NCBI GenBank assembly: GCA_038253885.1
Contig: JBBSGP010000015.1
Coordinates: forward strand, 1-64,000
Origin: JALZAQ01 sp038253885
GTDB lineage: Bacteria > Gemmatimonadota > Gemmatimonadetes > Gemmatimonadales > Gemmatimonadaceae
DNA: 64,000 nt
Direction: 5' to 3'
Part shown: positions 8,452 through 17,107 of the stretch, one piece after another
How the letters are laid out: every line of letters starts with the position of its first letter
Position numbering within the stretch: position 1 is the first letter of the stretch
Notes under the pieces: generated by a model
Seen by the model: only the letters and a program-made list of their open reading frames with translations
What the model was told of the DNA's origin: nothing
Database searches by the model: none
Translations under genes and position numbers: made by a program

Positions 8452-8484
8452 GCAAGAGTCACCAGATGGGGCGAGCCCCGCGGC

Positions 8485-9264
8485 GTGCTGGGCCAGATCC
8501 TGGCAGGCACACGCTCCCGGATCCAGGCGCTGCGGCTCCGGTCGGGCGAGCTCCAGAGGGGAGCCGCGAACGCCCGGTCGGCGCCGTCGCTGCGTTCTGC
8601 CCTGCGGAGCGACAGCGTGGCTGTCATCGCGGAGCTCAAGCGTCGTTCCCCCTCCAAGGGAGACATCAACGTTGGCCTGTCGGCTGCCGAGCGCACGCGC
8701 GCGTACGCCGCCGGAGGTGCAGCGGCGATCTCTGTTCTGACCGAACCCACGCATTTCGGCGGGACCACCGAGGATCTCGCGGCCGTCCGCCGCGCCGTCG
8801 CGCTACCGATTCTTCGAAAGGACTTTCACCTCGACCCCGTCCAGCTCCTCGAAGCGAAGGTCGTCGGGGCTTCCGCCGTGCTGCTGATCGTACGCGCTCT
8901 CGCGCCGGCTGACCTCCGCAAGATGATGGATGCTGCCAATGCACTTGCGCTCGAGGCGCTAGTGGAGGTCCACACCGATGAAGAGCTGCGGCGAGCCGTC
9001 GACAGCGGCGCGCGGCTGATCGGTGTCAACAGCAGAGATCTCGAGACGCTGGACATCGATCCTGCGACCTGTGAGTGGCTGCTGCCACTCGTCCCAGCGG
9101 ACGTGATCGCGGTCGCCGAGAGCGGCGTCCGCTCGGCGACCGACATCGCGCGCCTCGCTTCCTTCGGCGCCGATGCGGCACTGGTGGGATCCAGCCTCTC
9201 GAGCGCCGTCGACGCGGAGGCGGCAGTCCGAGAGCTCGTCTCGATTCCGAGAGTGAGTCGGTGA
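8485..9264 (+). CDS. trpC: indole-3-glycerol phosphate synthase
   Basis: TrpC cyclises CdRP to indole-3-glycerol phosphate with loss of CO2. The GTG start at 8485 (VLGQILAGTR) aligns with the usual family N-terminus and gives 259 residues. An ATG at 8407 would add 26 residues without family similarity and would place the start inside the lexA operator repeats, so it is less likely. Key motifs are IAELKRRSPSKGDI (catalytic lysines), LRKDFHLDPVQL, EALVEVHT, GVNSRDL and AESGV. The stop overlaps trpF by one base (or four, if trpF uses the preceding GTG). Confidence 0.93.
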   Translation: MLGQILAGTRSRIQALRLRSGELQRGAANARSAPSLRSALRSDSVAVIAELKRRSPSKGDINVGLSAAERTRAYAAGGAAAISVLTEPTHFGGTTEDLAAVRRAVALPILRKDFHLDPVQLLEAKVVGASAVLLIVRALAPADLRKMMDAANALALEALVEVHTDEELRRAVDSGARLIGVNSRDLETLDIDPATCEWLLPLVPADVIAVAESGVRSATDIARLASFGADAALVGSSLSSAVDAEAAVRELVSIPRVSR

Positions 9265-9917
9265 TGGGAAGGGTTGCCCTCAAGTTCTGCGGGCTCATGC
9301 GCGACGATGATGCCCGCGCCGCCGTGTCGTTGGGCGCCGACTACGCCGGCGTGATCTTCGCCGCGGGTCCACGCCGACTCTCGCCCGAGCGCGCGCGCGA
9401 GCTCCTTGACCCGGTCTCAGCGCAGCTGCAGACCGTAGGTGTGTTCGGCGTGAACGAGCCGGAAGAGATAGCCAGGGTCGCAGCCCTCGTCGGCCTCCAC
9501 GTCATCCAGCTCCACTCGGGCCCGACCGCCACCGACGTGGCGCGCGTCCGCGAGCGTACCGGTTGTCTCGTGTGGGCGGTCGTCCCGATCGGCGAGGGAG
9601 GAGCAGCCAGAAGCGAGGCGGCGTCGGTAGCCGCATTACGGATGGTCGCGGATGCCGTGGTGCTCGACAGCTGGAGCGCGACACAGCTCGGTGGCTCTGG
9701 CGCTACGTTTCCGTGGAGTGAGGTGACGGCGATGGCAGACTCGGCGGACGGTGCACCGATCGTTCTCGCCGGAGGGCTGACGGCCGACAACGTCAGCGCT
9801 GCGATCGAGGCGCTCAGGCCGGCGGTCGTCGATGTCTCATCGGGCGTCGAATGGAGCCCCGGAGTGAAAGACCACGACCGAATGCGCGCCTTCGCGGCCG
9901 CAGTTCGAGGGATGTGA
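9264..9917 (+). CDS. trpF: phosphoribosylanthranilate isomerase
   Basis: TrpF isomerises phosphoribosylanthranilate to CdRP, the substrate of TrpC. The 217-residue protein shows KFCGLMRDDDA (catalytic cysteine), GADYAGVIFAAGPRRL, VGVFGVNEP, IQLHSG, and a C-terminal LAGGLTADNV and VDVSSGVE phosphate-binding region with the general acid aspartate. The ATG at 9264 overlaps the trpC stop by one base; the in-frame GTG at 9261 is an alternative with a 4-base overlap. Confidence 0.95.
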   Translation: MGRVALKFCGLMRDDDARAAVSLGADYAGVIFAAGPRRLSPERARELLDPVSAQLQTVGVFGVNEPEEIARVAALVGLHVIQLHSGPTATDVARVRERTGCLVWAVVPIGEGGAARSEAASVAALRMVADAVVLDSWSATQLGGSGATFPWSEVTAMADSADGAPIVLAGGLTADNVSAAIEALRPAVVDVSSGVEWSPGVKDHDRMRAFAAAVRGM

Positions 9918-9922
9918 CCCGA

Positions 9923-11110
9923 ATGGCCACGACCGCCCGCAATGACCGCTTCGGCGCCTTCGGGGGCCGCTACGTCCCGGAGACGCTCATCCCGGCGCTC
10001 GACGACCTGGAGCGGGCGTACGAGGAGGCGGTTCGCGACCCGACCTTTCTCGCCGAGGTCGACAGTTTGCTCGGAAGCTATGTGGGTCGTCCATCTCCGT
10101 TGAGCTCGGCACCGCGGCTATCGGCGGTCGTGGGCGCACCGGTTTGGCTCAAGCGAGAGGATCTCAACCATACCGGAGCGCACAAGATCAACAACACGGT
10201 CGGCCAGGCGCTTCTGGCGGTCAGGATGGGGAAGCGCCGAATCATCGCCGAGACGGGAGCCGGCCAACACGGAGTGGCGACAGCGACGATCTGCGCGCGC
10301 TTCGGCCTGGCCTGCGTGATCTACATGGGTGAAGAGGACATGCGCAGACAGGAGCTCAACGTCTTTCGCATGCGGTTGATGGGGGCGCAGGTGGTGCCGG
10401 TGACGTCCGGCACCAGGACCCTGAAGGACGCGACAACGGAAGCGATTCGGGACTGGGTGACGACGGTGCCGGAGAGTCACTACATCATCGGCTCGGTGGT
10501 CGGTCCGTCACCCTATCCGCGGATGGTGCGCGACTTTCAGGCCGTGATCGGTCGAGAGGCACGGAGGCAGATGCTCGAGCAGGCAGGGAGGTTGCCCGCG
10601 ACCGTCGTCGCGTGTGTCGGAGGGGGGTCGAACGCCATGGGGATCTTCGCGCCGTTCATCGAGGATGCCGACGTCGAGCTCGTCGGGGTCGAAGCGGCCG
10701 GTGAAGGCCTCGACAGTGCACGGCATTCGGCGTCGCTCTCCCGCGGCCGGCCCGGCGTCCTTCACGGCGCTCTGAGCTACCTGCTTCAGGACGAATCCGG
10801 CCAGGTGCATCCCGCTCATTCCATCTCTGCGGGTCTCGACTACCCCGGCGTCGGTCCGGAGCACTCCCATCTCAAGGACAGCGGTCGTGCGACCTACGTC
10901 GCCGTCACCGATGCCGATGCGGTGGCGGGATACGAGCTGCTGAGCCGACTGGAAGGGATCATCCCCGCTCTCGAGACTGCCCACGCCGTCGCCTGGGTCG
11001 CTGCCAGCGCCGGGCGGTGGGCCGGTGACAGCCCGGTGCTGCTGTGCATCAGCGGCCGGGGAGACAAGGACGTCAACGAGGTGATGCGCTACCTCGCATC
11101 CAGGCAGTGA
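9923..11110 (+). CDS. trpB: tryptophan synthase beta subunit
   Basis: TrpB condenses indole with serine in a PLP-dependent reaction, as the partner of TrpA. The 395-residue protein starts with the typical FGAFGGRYVPETL. Lys88 in NHTGAHKINN binds PLP. ETGAGQHGVATAT, GGGSNAMG (phosphate loop) and SGRGDKD near the end are all present. It begins five bases after trpF. Its stop overlaps the following HEAT-repeat gene as GTGA, so that gene is translationally tied to trpB, while trpA comes only two genes later. Confidence 0.97.
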   Translation: MATTARNDRFGAFGGRYVPETLIPALDDLERAYEEAVRDPTFLAEVDSLLGSYVGRPSPLSSAPRLSAVVGAPVWLKREDLNHTGAHKINNTVGQALLAVRMGKRRIIAETGAGQHGVATATICARFGLACVIYMGEEDMRRQELNVFRMRLMGAQVVPVTSGTRTLKDATTEAIRDWVTTVPESHYIIGSVVGPSPYPRMVRDFQAVIGREARRQMLEQAGRLPATVVACVGGGSNAMGIFAPFIEDADVELVGVEAAGEGLDSARHSASLSRGRPGVLHGALSYLLQDESGQVHPAHSISAGLDYPGVGPEHSHLKDSGRATYVAVTDADAVAGYELLSRLEGIIPALETAHAVAWVAASAGRWAGDSPVLLCISGRGDKDVNEVMRYLASRQ

Positions 11111-12834
11111 CGAAGTCCGCCAGTCCGGCGTTCGGCAGCAGCGTCGTCCAGCCCGCGAGGACGACCACGGCGCGAGAGGCCGCGCCGCCCCCGCCGCCGG
11201 TAATACCGCTCATCGAGGTGCTCCTCCGCGACCTCTCCCGCGCGATTCGCACGCGGCAGCTCTACCTGCCGAACAACCCGATCTACCAACGCGCGCTCGA
11301 GGCGGTCGGCGCTTCGTTCCGCAAGATCTGGGTGGCGTTGCCGGAGCTCGTCCTCGACATCTCGGAGGCCGAGTTCAAGTGGGACGGGATCACGGTGAGC
11401 AAGGATGAGGGGAAGGCCGATAGCCTGCCGTGGCTCTTCTACAAGGATGGCGTCCGTGGCCTGACGCTCCTCGAGGGCTTCGAGAAGCAGGAGCTTCTCA
11501 CCTTGATGGATATTCTCGCCCGGGTGCGAAAGGCCACGACCGATGAGGACGATCTGCTGACGCTGCTGTGGGAGCAGGAATTCCTCTGCTTCCACTATCG
11601 TTACGTCGATTTCGCGCTGGAGGGGGTGCCGGATCTGGCGCTGCGCGAACCCCCGGTGCAAACCGGGGCGCCGGAACAGTCTCCCGAGGTCGCACCCGAG
11701 CCGCCGCCGACCGTATCGCCCGTGAAGATGGAAGATTTCGACTCGACGCTCTATTTCCTTGACGAGCACGAGATCGAGTACCTCCGCGTACACGTCCAAT
11801 CCGAGTATCAGGGCGACCTGCGGCGTAACGTGCTCGCGATGTTACTCGACATCTTCGAGCTCGAGGCGGACGGCGAAGTACGGGAGGAGATCTGCACCAC
11901 GCTCGAGCGCGTGCTGCTCCATCTCCTCTACACGGAAGAGATCGGCGCGGTCGCCTACATTCTGCGGGAGAGCCGGATTGCCCGCGAGCGCGCGGTGTCG
12001 CTGGATGGCGCGCACCGGGATCGCGTTTCGCGCCTCGCCGAAAAGCTGAGCGTGCCGGAAGTTCTGTCGCAGCTTCTGGCGACGCTCGATGCCTCCTCCG
12101 AGATCACACCGAAGGAGGATCTCGAAGCGCTCTTTCGACAGCTCCTTCCGAGCGGCTTGGCCACCGTGCTCTCGTGGATGGGAAAGGTTCAGAACACCCG
12201 ATTGAGAGCCTCGCTGGAGGACGCCGTGCTGACTCTGGCAGGGGCCAATGTGGCTGAGCTGGTGCGGCTGCTCCAGTCGCCCGATCCGGTTCTCGCTGCC
12301 GAAGCGGCTCGGCGCGCGGGACAGCTCAAGACCACGGGGGCCGTCGCCGGACTCGCAAAGCTGCTGAGCGCGGCTCAGCCGGCCGTCCGCCTCGCGGCCG
12401 TGAACGCTTTGACCGAGATCGGCTCACCGGGTGCACTGGGACATCTGGCGGACGCGATGGAAGATGCCGACCGCGACGTTCGGGTCGCAGCGATTCGGGC
12501 TGTTGGCACACGCGGGCATTCCGCTGCGCTGCCAAAGCTCCAGGATGTGCTGTTCAGCAAGACGCTCCGGGACACCGATCTCTCCGAGAAGATGGTCGTC
12601 TTCGAGGCGTACAGCGGACTCGCCGGTGAGTCCGGCATCCCGGTTCTCGCCGGAATGCTCAACGGTCGTCGCTTGATCGGGCGGCGGGAGGGCGGAGAGA
12701 TTCGCGCCTGTGCCGCCTACGCGCTGGGCAGGATCAAATCGGAGGCCGCGGTCGCAGAGCTTCGCCGCTCATCGGCGGACAAGGATGCGCTGGTGAAGAG
12801 CGCCGTCAATAAAGCGCTGCGCGGGACGACCTGA
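11107..12834 (+). CDS. HEAT-repeat protein with an N-terminal domain shared with the next gene
   Basis: This 575-residue soluble protein has no recognisable enzyme domain. After a proline-rich lead, residues about 30-150 form a domain (RTRQLYLPNNPIYQRALEAV, then a beta-rich stretch and GVRGLTLLEGFE) that closely parallels the N-terminus of the adjacent HD-GYP protein. A proline-rich linker follows near 190-210. The C-terminal part (about 360-575) is made of HEAT-like alpha-helical repeats such as AAEAARRAGQLKTTGAVAGL, usually a protein-binding scaffold. The GTG start overlaps trpB as GTGA, and the stop overlaps the HD-GYP gene by one base. The shared domain suggests that the two proteins work together, which is an inference. 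Confidence 0.8.
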   Translation: MTKSASPAFGSSVVQPARTTTAREAAPPPPPVIPLIEVLLRDLSRAIRTRQLYLPNNPIYQRALEAVGASFRKIWVALPELVLDISEAEFKWDGITVSKDEGKADSLPWLFYKDGVRGLTLLEGFEKQELLTLMDILARVRKATTDEDDLLTLLWEQEFLCFHYRYVDFALEGVPDLALREPPVQTGAPEQSPEVAPEPPPTVSPVKMEDFDSTLYFLDEHEIEYLRVHVQSEYQGDLRRNVLAMLLDIFELEADGEVREEICTTLERVLLHLLYTEEIGAVAYILRESRIARERAVSLDGAHRDRVSRLAEKLSVPEVLSQLLATLDASSEITPKEDLEALFRQLLPSGLATVLSWMGKVQNTRLRASLEDAVLTLAGANVAELVRLLQSPDPVLAAEAARRAGQLKTTGAVAGLAKLLSAAQPAVRLAAVNALTEIGSPGALGHLADAMEDADRDVRVAAIRAVGTRGHSAALPKLQDVLFSKTLRDTDLSEKMVVFEAYSGLAGESGIPVLAGMLNGRRLIGRREGGEIRACAAYALGRIKSEAAVAELRRSSADKDALVKSAVNKALRGTT

Positions 12835-14360
12835 TGACCAGCCCGCTCCGCAGCGGCTCGTCACGCTCTCTCACACCGGCCAGCGTTCTCGCCGCCGCGA
12901 CTTCGGCAGCACAGCAGACCTCAGCGACGCTCGCGGATCGCGGGGGCGATGCTTTTATCCGCCGTCGCGGACGCGAGCTCCTGTTCGCCTTCTACGGCGC
13001 GCTGCGGACGGTGAAGCTGTATCCGGCCGACAACGCGGTGGTGCAGCAGTCTCTCGACGAGCTGCTCAATACCAGCGCCGGAGTTCTGGCGCACGAGCAC
13101 GAGCTGGAGCTCAGGGCCACCGGCGAGTTCCTGTTCATCAACGGGACCCGCCTGCGGCTCGATCTCGAGCACGACTCCAGCATCTCACGCTCCTTCTCGA
13201 GTCTGTTCCGGGGATGCGGCATTGGTCTCTTCCGGGTGCGCGAGGGCGCCGCCAAGGCAGACTGGTTGCATCTCCTCAACGTTCTGAACGCCGTGCCGCC
13301 CGGCGAGCCGGACCAGCGACGCCAGATGGTGATCGACAAGCTCGCCGCCAACGGGGTCATCAGCTTCGAGCTGGGGCCGCCGACCGACACCGAGGAAGAG
13401 TTCCGCGAGAAGTCCAAGGAAGCGGCCAAGCGCACGTACGCCCAATCGGTGACGCTGACGAAGGACGTCATCAACTCCGTTCGGATGGGAAAGAGCCCGA
13501 ACATCAAGAAGATCAAACGTGTCGTGCAGGGCATCGTGGACCAGATTCTCAACGAGGAAACCTCGTTGATCGGGCTCACGACGCTCCACGACTACGACGA
13601 GTACACGTTCACCCACAGCGTTAACGTGTGCATCTTCGCGATCGCTCTCGGTCGGAAGCTGGGCTTCAACCGTCTGCAGGTTTACGAGCTCGGCATCGCC
13701 GCGCTGCTACACGATATCGGGAAGACCCGGATCCCCCTCGAGGTGCTCAACAAGCCTGGCGGCCTCACCGAGAGCGAGTGGCGCACGATGACGAACCACC
13801 CCTGGCTCGGCGTCCTGTCGCTCTTCCAGATGCACCCGCAGGACATTCCCTTCCGTGCGCTGGTCGTGGCCTTCGAGCACCACAAGAAGATCGACCTCAG
13901 CGGCTATCCGAAGCACATCCGGCCGCGAGAGATGAGCATCTTCAGCAAGATCGTGGCGGTCGTGGACTCCTACGATGCCGCCACGTCGCGCCGCGTCTAC
14001 CAGACGACCCCGCTATCGCCGGCCGATGTCCTCCACGAGATGCGGACGAATCGCAGCCGGGGAATGGATCAGGTCGTTCTCAAGGGCTTCATGAGTCTCA
14101 TCGGGCACTTCCCCGTGGGCACCTGCGTGGTGCTGGACACGATGGAGCTCGCGGTGGTGCACGCCGTGAATCCCATCGCTGAAGCCGTGTCGCGTCCCAT
14201 CGTTCGCATTGTCGGCGACGAGCGCGGGCATCTCCTCCATCCGGGCCATCTGGTGGATCTGAACGAGCGCGCGCCCGGGGCGACGGCCCACGCGCGCACG
14301 ATCATCAAGATCGTGGACCCCGACCGCCATGGCATCCGGGTCTCCGACTATTTCGTCTGA
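12834..14360 (+). CDS. HD-GYP domain protein (probable cyclic dinucleotide phosphodiesterase)
   Basis: HD-GYP proteins hydrolyse c-di-GMP (some act on cGAMP). The 508-residue protein has the N-terminal domain it shares with the preceding HEAT protein (RTVKLYPADNAVVQQSL, about 45-155), a linker, and an HD-GYP core at about 255-400. The metal-binding residues are visible: His261, the HD pair 293-294 in LLHDIGKT, the EHH of 348-350, and the GYP motif at 357-359. No transmembrane segment or receiver domain is evident. It lies between trpB and trpA, overlaps the HEAT gene by one base, and overlaps trpA by 32 bases. Confidence 0.9.
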   Translation: MTSPLRSGSSRSLTPASVLAAATSAAQQTSATLADRGGDAFIRRRGRELLFAFYGALRTVKLYPADNAVVQQSLDELLNTSAGVLAHEHELELRATGEFLFINGTRLRLDLEHDSSISRSFSSLFRGCGIGLFRVREGAAKADWLHLLNVLNAVPPGEPDQRRQMVIDKLAANGVISFELGPPTDTEEEFREKSKEAAKRTYAQSVTLTKDVINSVRMGKSPNIKKIKRVVQGIVDQILNEETSLIGLTTLHDYDEYTFTHSVNVCIFAIALGRKLGFNRLQVYELGIAALLHDIGKTRIPLEVLNKPGGLTESEWRTMTNHPWLGVLSLFQMHPQDIPFRALVVAFEHHKKIDLSGYPKHIRPREMSIFSKIVAVVDSYDAATSRRVYQTTPLSPADVLHEMRTNRSRGMDQVVLKGFMSLIGHFPVGTCVVLDTMELAVVHAVNPIAEAVSRPIVRIVGDERGHLLHPGHLVDLNERAPGATAHARTIIKIVDPDRHGIRVSDYFV

Positions 14361-15129
14361 CGCGATCAGGCGCCGCTTCGCCGAGCTGCGCGCACAGCAG
14401 CGCAAGGCACTGGTCGTTTACCTCACGGCAGGACATCCGGACAACGATCGGTCGCTGGAGCTGTTGCGCGGCGTCGCCGACGCCGGCGCCGACGTGGTGG
14501 AGGTAGGCGTTCCGTTCTCGGATCCGATGGCCGACGGGCCGGTGATTCAGGCCAGCTCCCAACAGGCCCTGGAAGCCGGCATGACGTACGATCTCTCGCT
14601 CGAGCTGATCCACCGCGCCCGACTGCCCATTCCGATCATCCTGTTCACCTACTTGAACCCGCTGCTTGCCGCCGGGCCCGATGCGCTCGATCGCGCGAGC
14701 GCCGCCGGAGCTCACGGCATCCTGATCACCGATCTCCCCGTGGGCGCGGACCCCGTTCGCGAAGCCTGGCTCGGCGACGGACCCCTGGCGTTCGTCCGGC
14801 TCGTGGCGCCGACCACGCCGCTCGCGCGGATGGAGGAGATCGCTCGCTACGGTAGCGGATTCGTCTATCTGATCAGTCGACTCGGCGTGACGGGAGAGCG
14901 CGGCCAGCTGCCGCCCGAGCTGCCCCAGACCATCGCTCGTCTCCGCAGCATCACCGAGCTGCCGATCTGTGTCGGCTTCGGCATCTCGCGGCCCGAACAG
15001 GCGAGGGAGGTGGCGGCGATGGCAGATGGTGTCGTGGTGGGGAGCGCTGTGGTGCGGGAAGCCGGGAGCAGCGTCCAGAGCGCGCTCACGCTCGTGAGCC
15101 TGCTCCGCCAGGCAATCGATCGCGGATGA
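14329..15129 (+). CDS. trpA: tryptophan synthase alpha subunit
   Basis: TrpA cleaves indole-3-glycerol phosphate to indole, which is channelled to TrpB. The 266-residue TIM-barrel protein carries catalytic Glu58 in VVEVGVPFSDP and Asp69 in MADGP, plus YLISRLGVTG and the phosphate-binding GFGISRPEQ and VVGSAVV. The ATG at 14329 lies 32 bases inside the HD-GYP gene, so translation is probably coupled. The gene ends 12 bases before the convergent NFACT gene, with no clear terminator between them. Confidence 0.96.
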   Translation: MASGSPTISSDAIRRRFAELRAQQRKALVVYLTAGHPDNDRSLELLRGVADAGADVVEVGVPFSDPMADGPVIQASSQQALEAGMTYDLSLELIHRARLPIPIILFTYLNPLLAAGPDALDRASAAGAHGILITDLPVGADPVREAWLGDGPLAFVRLVAPTTPLARMEEIARYGSGFVYLISRLGVTGERGQLPPELPQTIARLRSITELPICVGFGISRPEQAREVAAMADGVVVGSAVVREAGSSVQSALTLVSLLRQAIDRG

Positions 15130-15141
15130 CGCTCTGGCTGA

Positions 15142-16590
15142 CTATCCGCGTGAGTCAGCAGCGGGCGGATCGCGATCCACTCTCAGCGCGCGCTCGAGCT
15201 CGGCGCTCGGTCGAACGGTGAGAGTCTTTGACCGGGACAACAGCACCAGTCCGGCAGCGGCTCCGCGCGGTTTGCGAACGTACTTCCGCCGCGTCCAATC
15301 CACCGGCACCACGGCCGAGCCGCGGGAGCGGCTGTGCCAGGCGGCCAGCTGCGCCGCCTGCTGCAGGTCCCTCGCGGGCGGAGGATCGTCGTGCTGCCAG
15401 CGGAGCACGACATGAGCCCCACTCGCATCACGAGCGTGTAGCCAGACGTCTTCCGGAGCCGCGGTCCGGAAGGTGAGCTCATCGTTCGATGCGGCTCCCC
15501 GTCCGACCCAGATGTCGAGACCTCCGGACGATCGATAACTCCGATAGGGGAGGGAATCCGAGGCACGTTGGCGTCTCCCCCCCGCGCTGGGCTTGCGGCG
15601 GCGCGCCGGAGCCGGTGGTCCCTCTCTCTCCATGCGCGCGATCCGCTCCGGCAGACGCGCCAGCGCCCGCTCCATGGAGCGGGCCTGGGAAAAAAGACGC
15701 TCAGCGGCGTCGACGGACCGCTCGCCCGGTCGCGGCTCGAGCGATATCCCCGATCCATCCTCGAGCGCGATCCGATCAGGCACGGGACGGTCGCCAAGTG
15801 TGCTCAGCACGTTGGCGGCCGCGCGCAACCGGGCGGCGTCGCCGGCGCGCTCCAGCTCCCGCCGCATTCTGGCCAGCGCGCGGGCGCGGGGATCGTCCCG
15901 CGTGTCCAACGGGCTGGGCTCGACAGCATCGGTCGCGATGAGAGAGGACGCCGGAACAGCATGCGAGCACATGGGAAAAGGCACGAGCTCTTCTCCGCAG
16001 CGAGCTGGCGAAGGGGGAGGCAGCTCGCACAGCATCAGGTAGCGTTGGACGATCTGCTGCGGCTCGCTGAGCAGCCAAGACGCCACGATCGCGCTCATCC
16101 AGCGGCCGTGCTGCAGATCCGCGGCGCTGCGCGTGTCGGCCGCGGCGAGGAGCTCGGCCGTCGAGAGCAAGGGTCGCGGCGCGGACGGCGGCGGCACCTC
16201 GGCCCCACAGCTCGCCAGGCGGTGTCCGCCTTCCCGAATCAGTTGAGCGCCGCGAGCCGCCGGAACGAGTGAGATCTCGAGACGCGCGGATTGGGTCGCC
16301 GAGCCTCGGAAGCGCCCACCTTTCTCCATCGAGACGACGAGTCGTCGATCGTCCACCGGCGCCTCGACGCCGACCAGCTGCCAACCGCCGAGATGTCCCG
16401 AGCCGTCGGGCTGGGGGATCTCACGAGCCACCACCACTGACGACCGGAGGTCGAGGCAAACCGCTTCCGAGCCAGCGACGGACACCGTCACCGTGCGCGC
16501 CCGGCGCGACAGATGGCAGCCAACAACGCGACGACCGCTCCAACGTGCACCGAGTTCGCGCGCGAGATAATGGGCGGTCAGGCTGTCCAC
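15142..16590 (-). CDS. NFACT family protein (RqcH/Rqc2-like)
   Basis: NFACT proteins bind stalled 50S-peptidyl-tRNA complexes and, in bacteria, add C-terminal alanine tails (RqcH); older names are FbpA-like or fibronectin-binding. The 482-residue protein has an NFACT-N domain from the start (MDSLTAHYLARELGARWSGR), a helical middle with the coiled-coil arms (about 245-340), and an NFACT-R domain at about 365-465 with GGLDIWVGRGAASNDELTFR, DVWLHARDASGAHVVL and a basic RRKYVRKPRG stretch. It is shorter than B. subtilis RqcH (about 570 residues). The start is a GTG. It diverges from folK across overlapping promoters. Confidence 0.85.
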   Translation of the reverse strand: MDSLTAHYLARELGARWSGRRVVGCHLSRRARTVTVSVAGSEAVCLDLRSSVVVAREIPQPDGSGHLGGWQLVGVEAPVDDRRLVVSMEKGGRFRGSATQSARLEISLVPAARGAQLIREGGHRLASCGAEVPPPSAPRPLLSTAELLAAADTRSAADLQHGRWMSAIVASWLLSEPQQIVQRYLMLCELPPPSPARCGEELVPFPMCSHAVPASSLIATDAVEPSPLDTRDDPRARALARMRRELERAGDAARLRAAANVLSTLGDRPVPDRIALEDGSGISLEPRPGERSVDAAERLFSQARSMERALARLPERIARMEREGPPAPARRRKPSAGGRRQRASDSLPYRSYRSSGGLDIWVGRGAASNDELTFRTAAPEDVWLHARDASGAHVVLRWQHDDPPPARDLQQAAQLAAWHSRSRGSAVVPVDWTRRKYVRKPRGAAAGLVLLSRSKTLTVRPSAELERALRVDRDPPAADSRG

Positions 16591-16603
16591 GGGCGTTCCC
16601 GGT

Positions 16604-16632
16604 TTGACACGCGCGCACGATGCCGGTACGTT
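16604..16632 (+). promoter_or_regulatory. predicted folK-panB-panC promoter
   Basis: TTGACA at 16604-16609, a 17-base spacer and TACGTT at 16627-16632 face folK. The predicted transcript begins near 16639, about 49 bases before the folK ATG. Confidence 0.45.
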
Positions 16633-16645
16633 CCCGCCGTGTCAA
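16617..16645 (-). promoter_or_regulatory. predicted NFACT-gene promoter, overlapping the folK promoter
   Basis: On the minus strand TTGACA (16645-16640), a 17-base spacer and CATCGT (16622-16617, weak) point toward the NFACT gene. The two promoters occupy the same DNA in opposite directions, so two polymerases could not use them at once. Confidence 0.35.
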
Positions 16646-16687
16646 CGTTTCTCGCCGGCGTTGCGAAGCGAGGCGGATGCTAAGCTC

Positions 16688-17107
16688 ATGCGCGACGTGG
16701 CCTTCATCGCGCTCGGATCGAATCTCGGCGATCGTTTCGGGCACCTCGCGGCAGCGCGAACCGCGCTCGAGAACCTGCCGGAAAGCCGTGTGATCGGCGC
16801 CTCGGCGATCGAGGAGACTGCGCCGCTCGACGGTCGCCCACAACCGCCCTTCTTCAATCAGATGATCGCTCTCGAGACGACGCTGGCTCCGCGTGTACTG
16901 CTCGGCGCGCTCCAGCAAATCGAGCGTGCTCTCGGCCGGCGGCGGGGCGAACGGTGGGACAACCGGACGATCGATCTCGACATCGTCTGCTTCCAGCGAC
17001 AGACCGTGGATGAGCCGGATCTGGTCGTGCCGCACCCCGGGCTGATGGAGCGCGACTTCTGGCAGCGGGAGCTCGTCGAGCTCGGCTTCTTCCGCGCGAC
17101 GACGTGA
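16688..17107 (+). CDS. folK: 2-amino-4-hydroxy-6-hydroxymethyldihydropteridine pyrophosphokinase
   Basis: FolK transfers pyrophosphate from ATP to hydroxymethyldihydropterin in folate synthesis. The ATG at 16688 (MRDVAFIALGSNLGDR) gives 139 residues, slightly short for the family but complete in motifs: ALGSNLGDR at the N-terminus, FFNQMIALET, and RRGERWDNRTIDLDIVCF with the magnesium-binding aspartates. An upstream in-frame start would add 28 residues with no family similarity. It heads the folK-panB-panC operon, and its stop overlaps panB as GTGA. Confidence 0.93.
   Translation: MRDVAFIALGSNLGDRFGHLAAARTALENLPESRVIGASAIEETAPLDGRPQPPFFNQMIALETTLAPRVLLGALQQIERALGRRRGERWDNRTIDLDIVCFQRQTVDEPDLVVPHPGLMERDFWQRELVELGFFRATT

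Noticed and set aside
8407..8484. Upstream ATG for trpC at 8407 with a TAGACT element six bases before it
   Set aside because: It would add 26 residues with no similarity to the family and puts the start inside the lexA operator repeats. GTG at 8485 matches the usual TrpC N-terminus.
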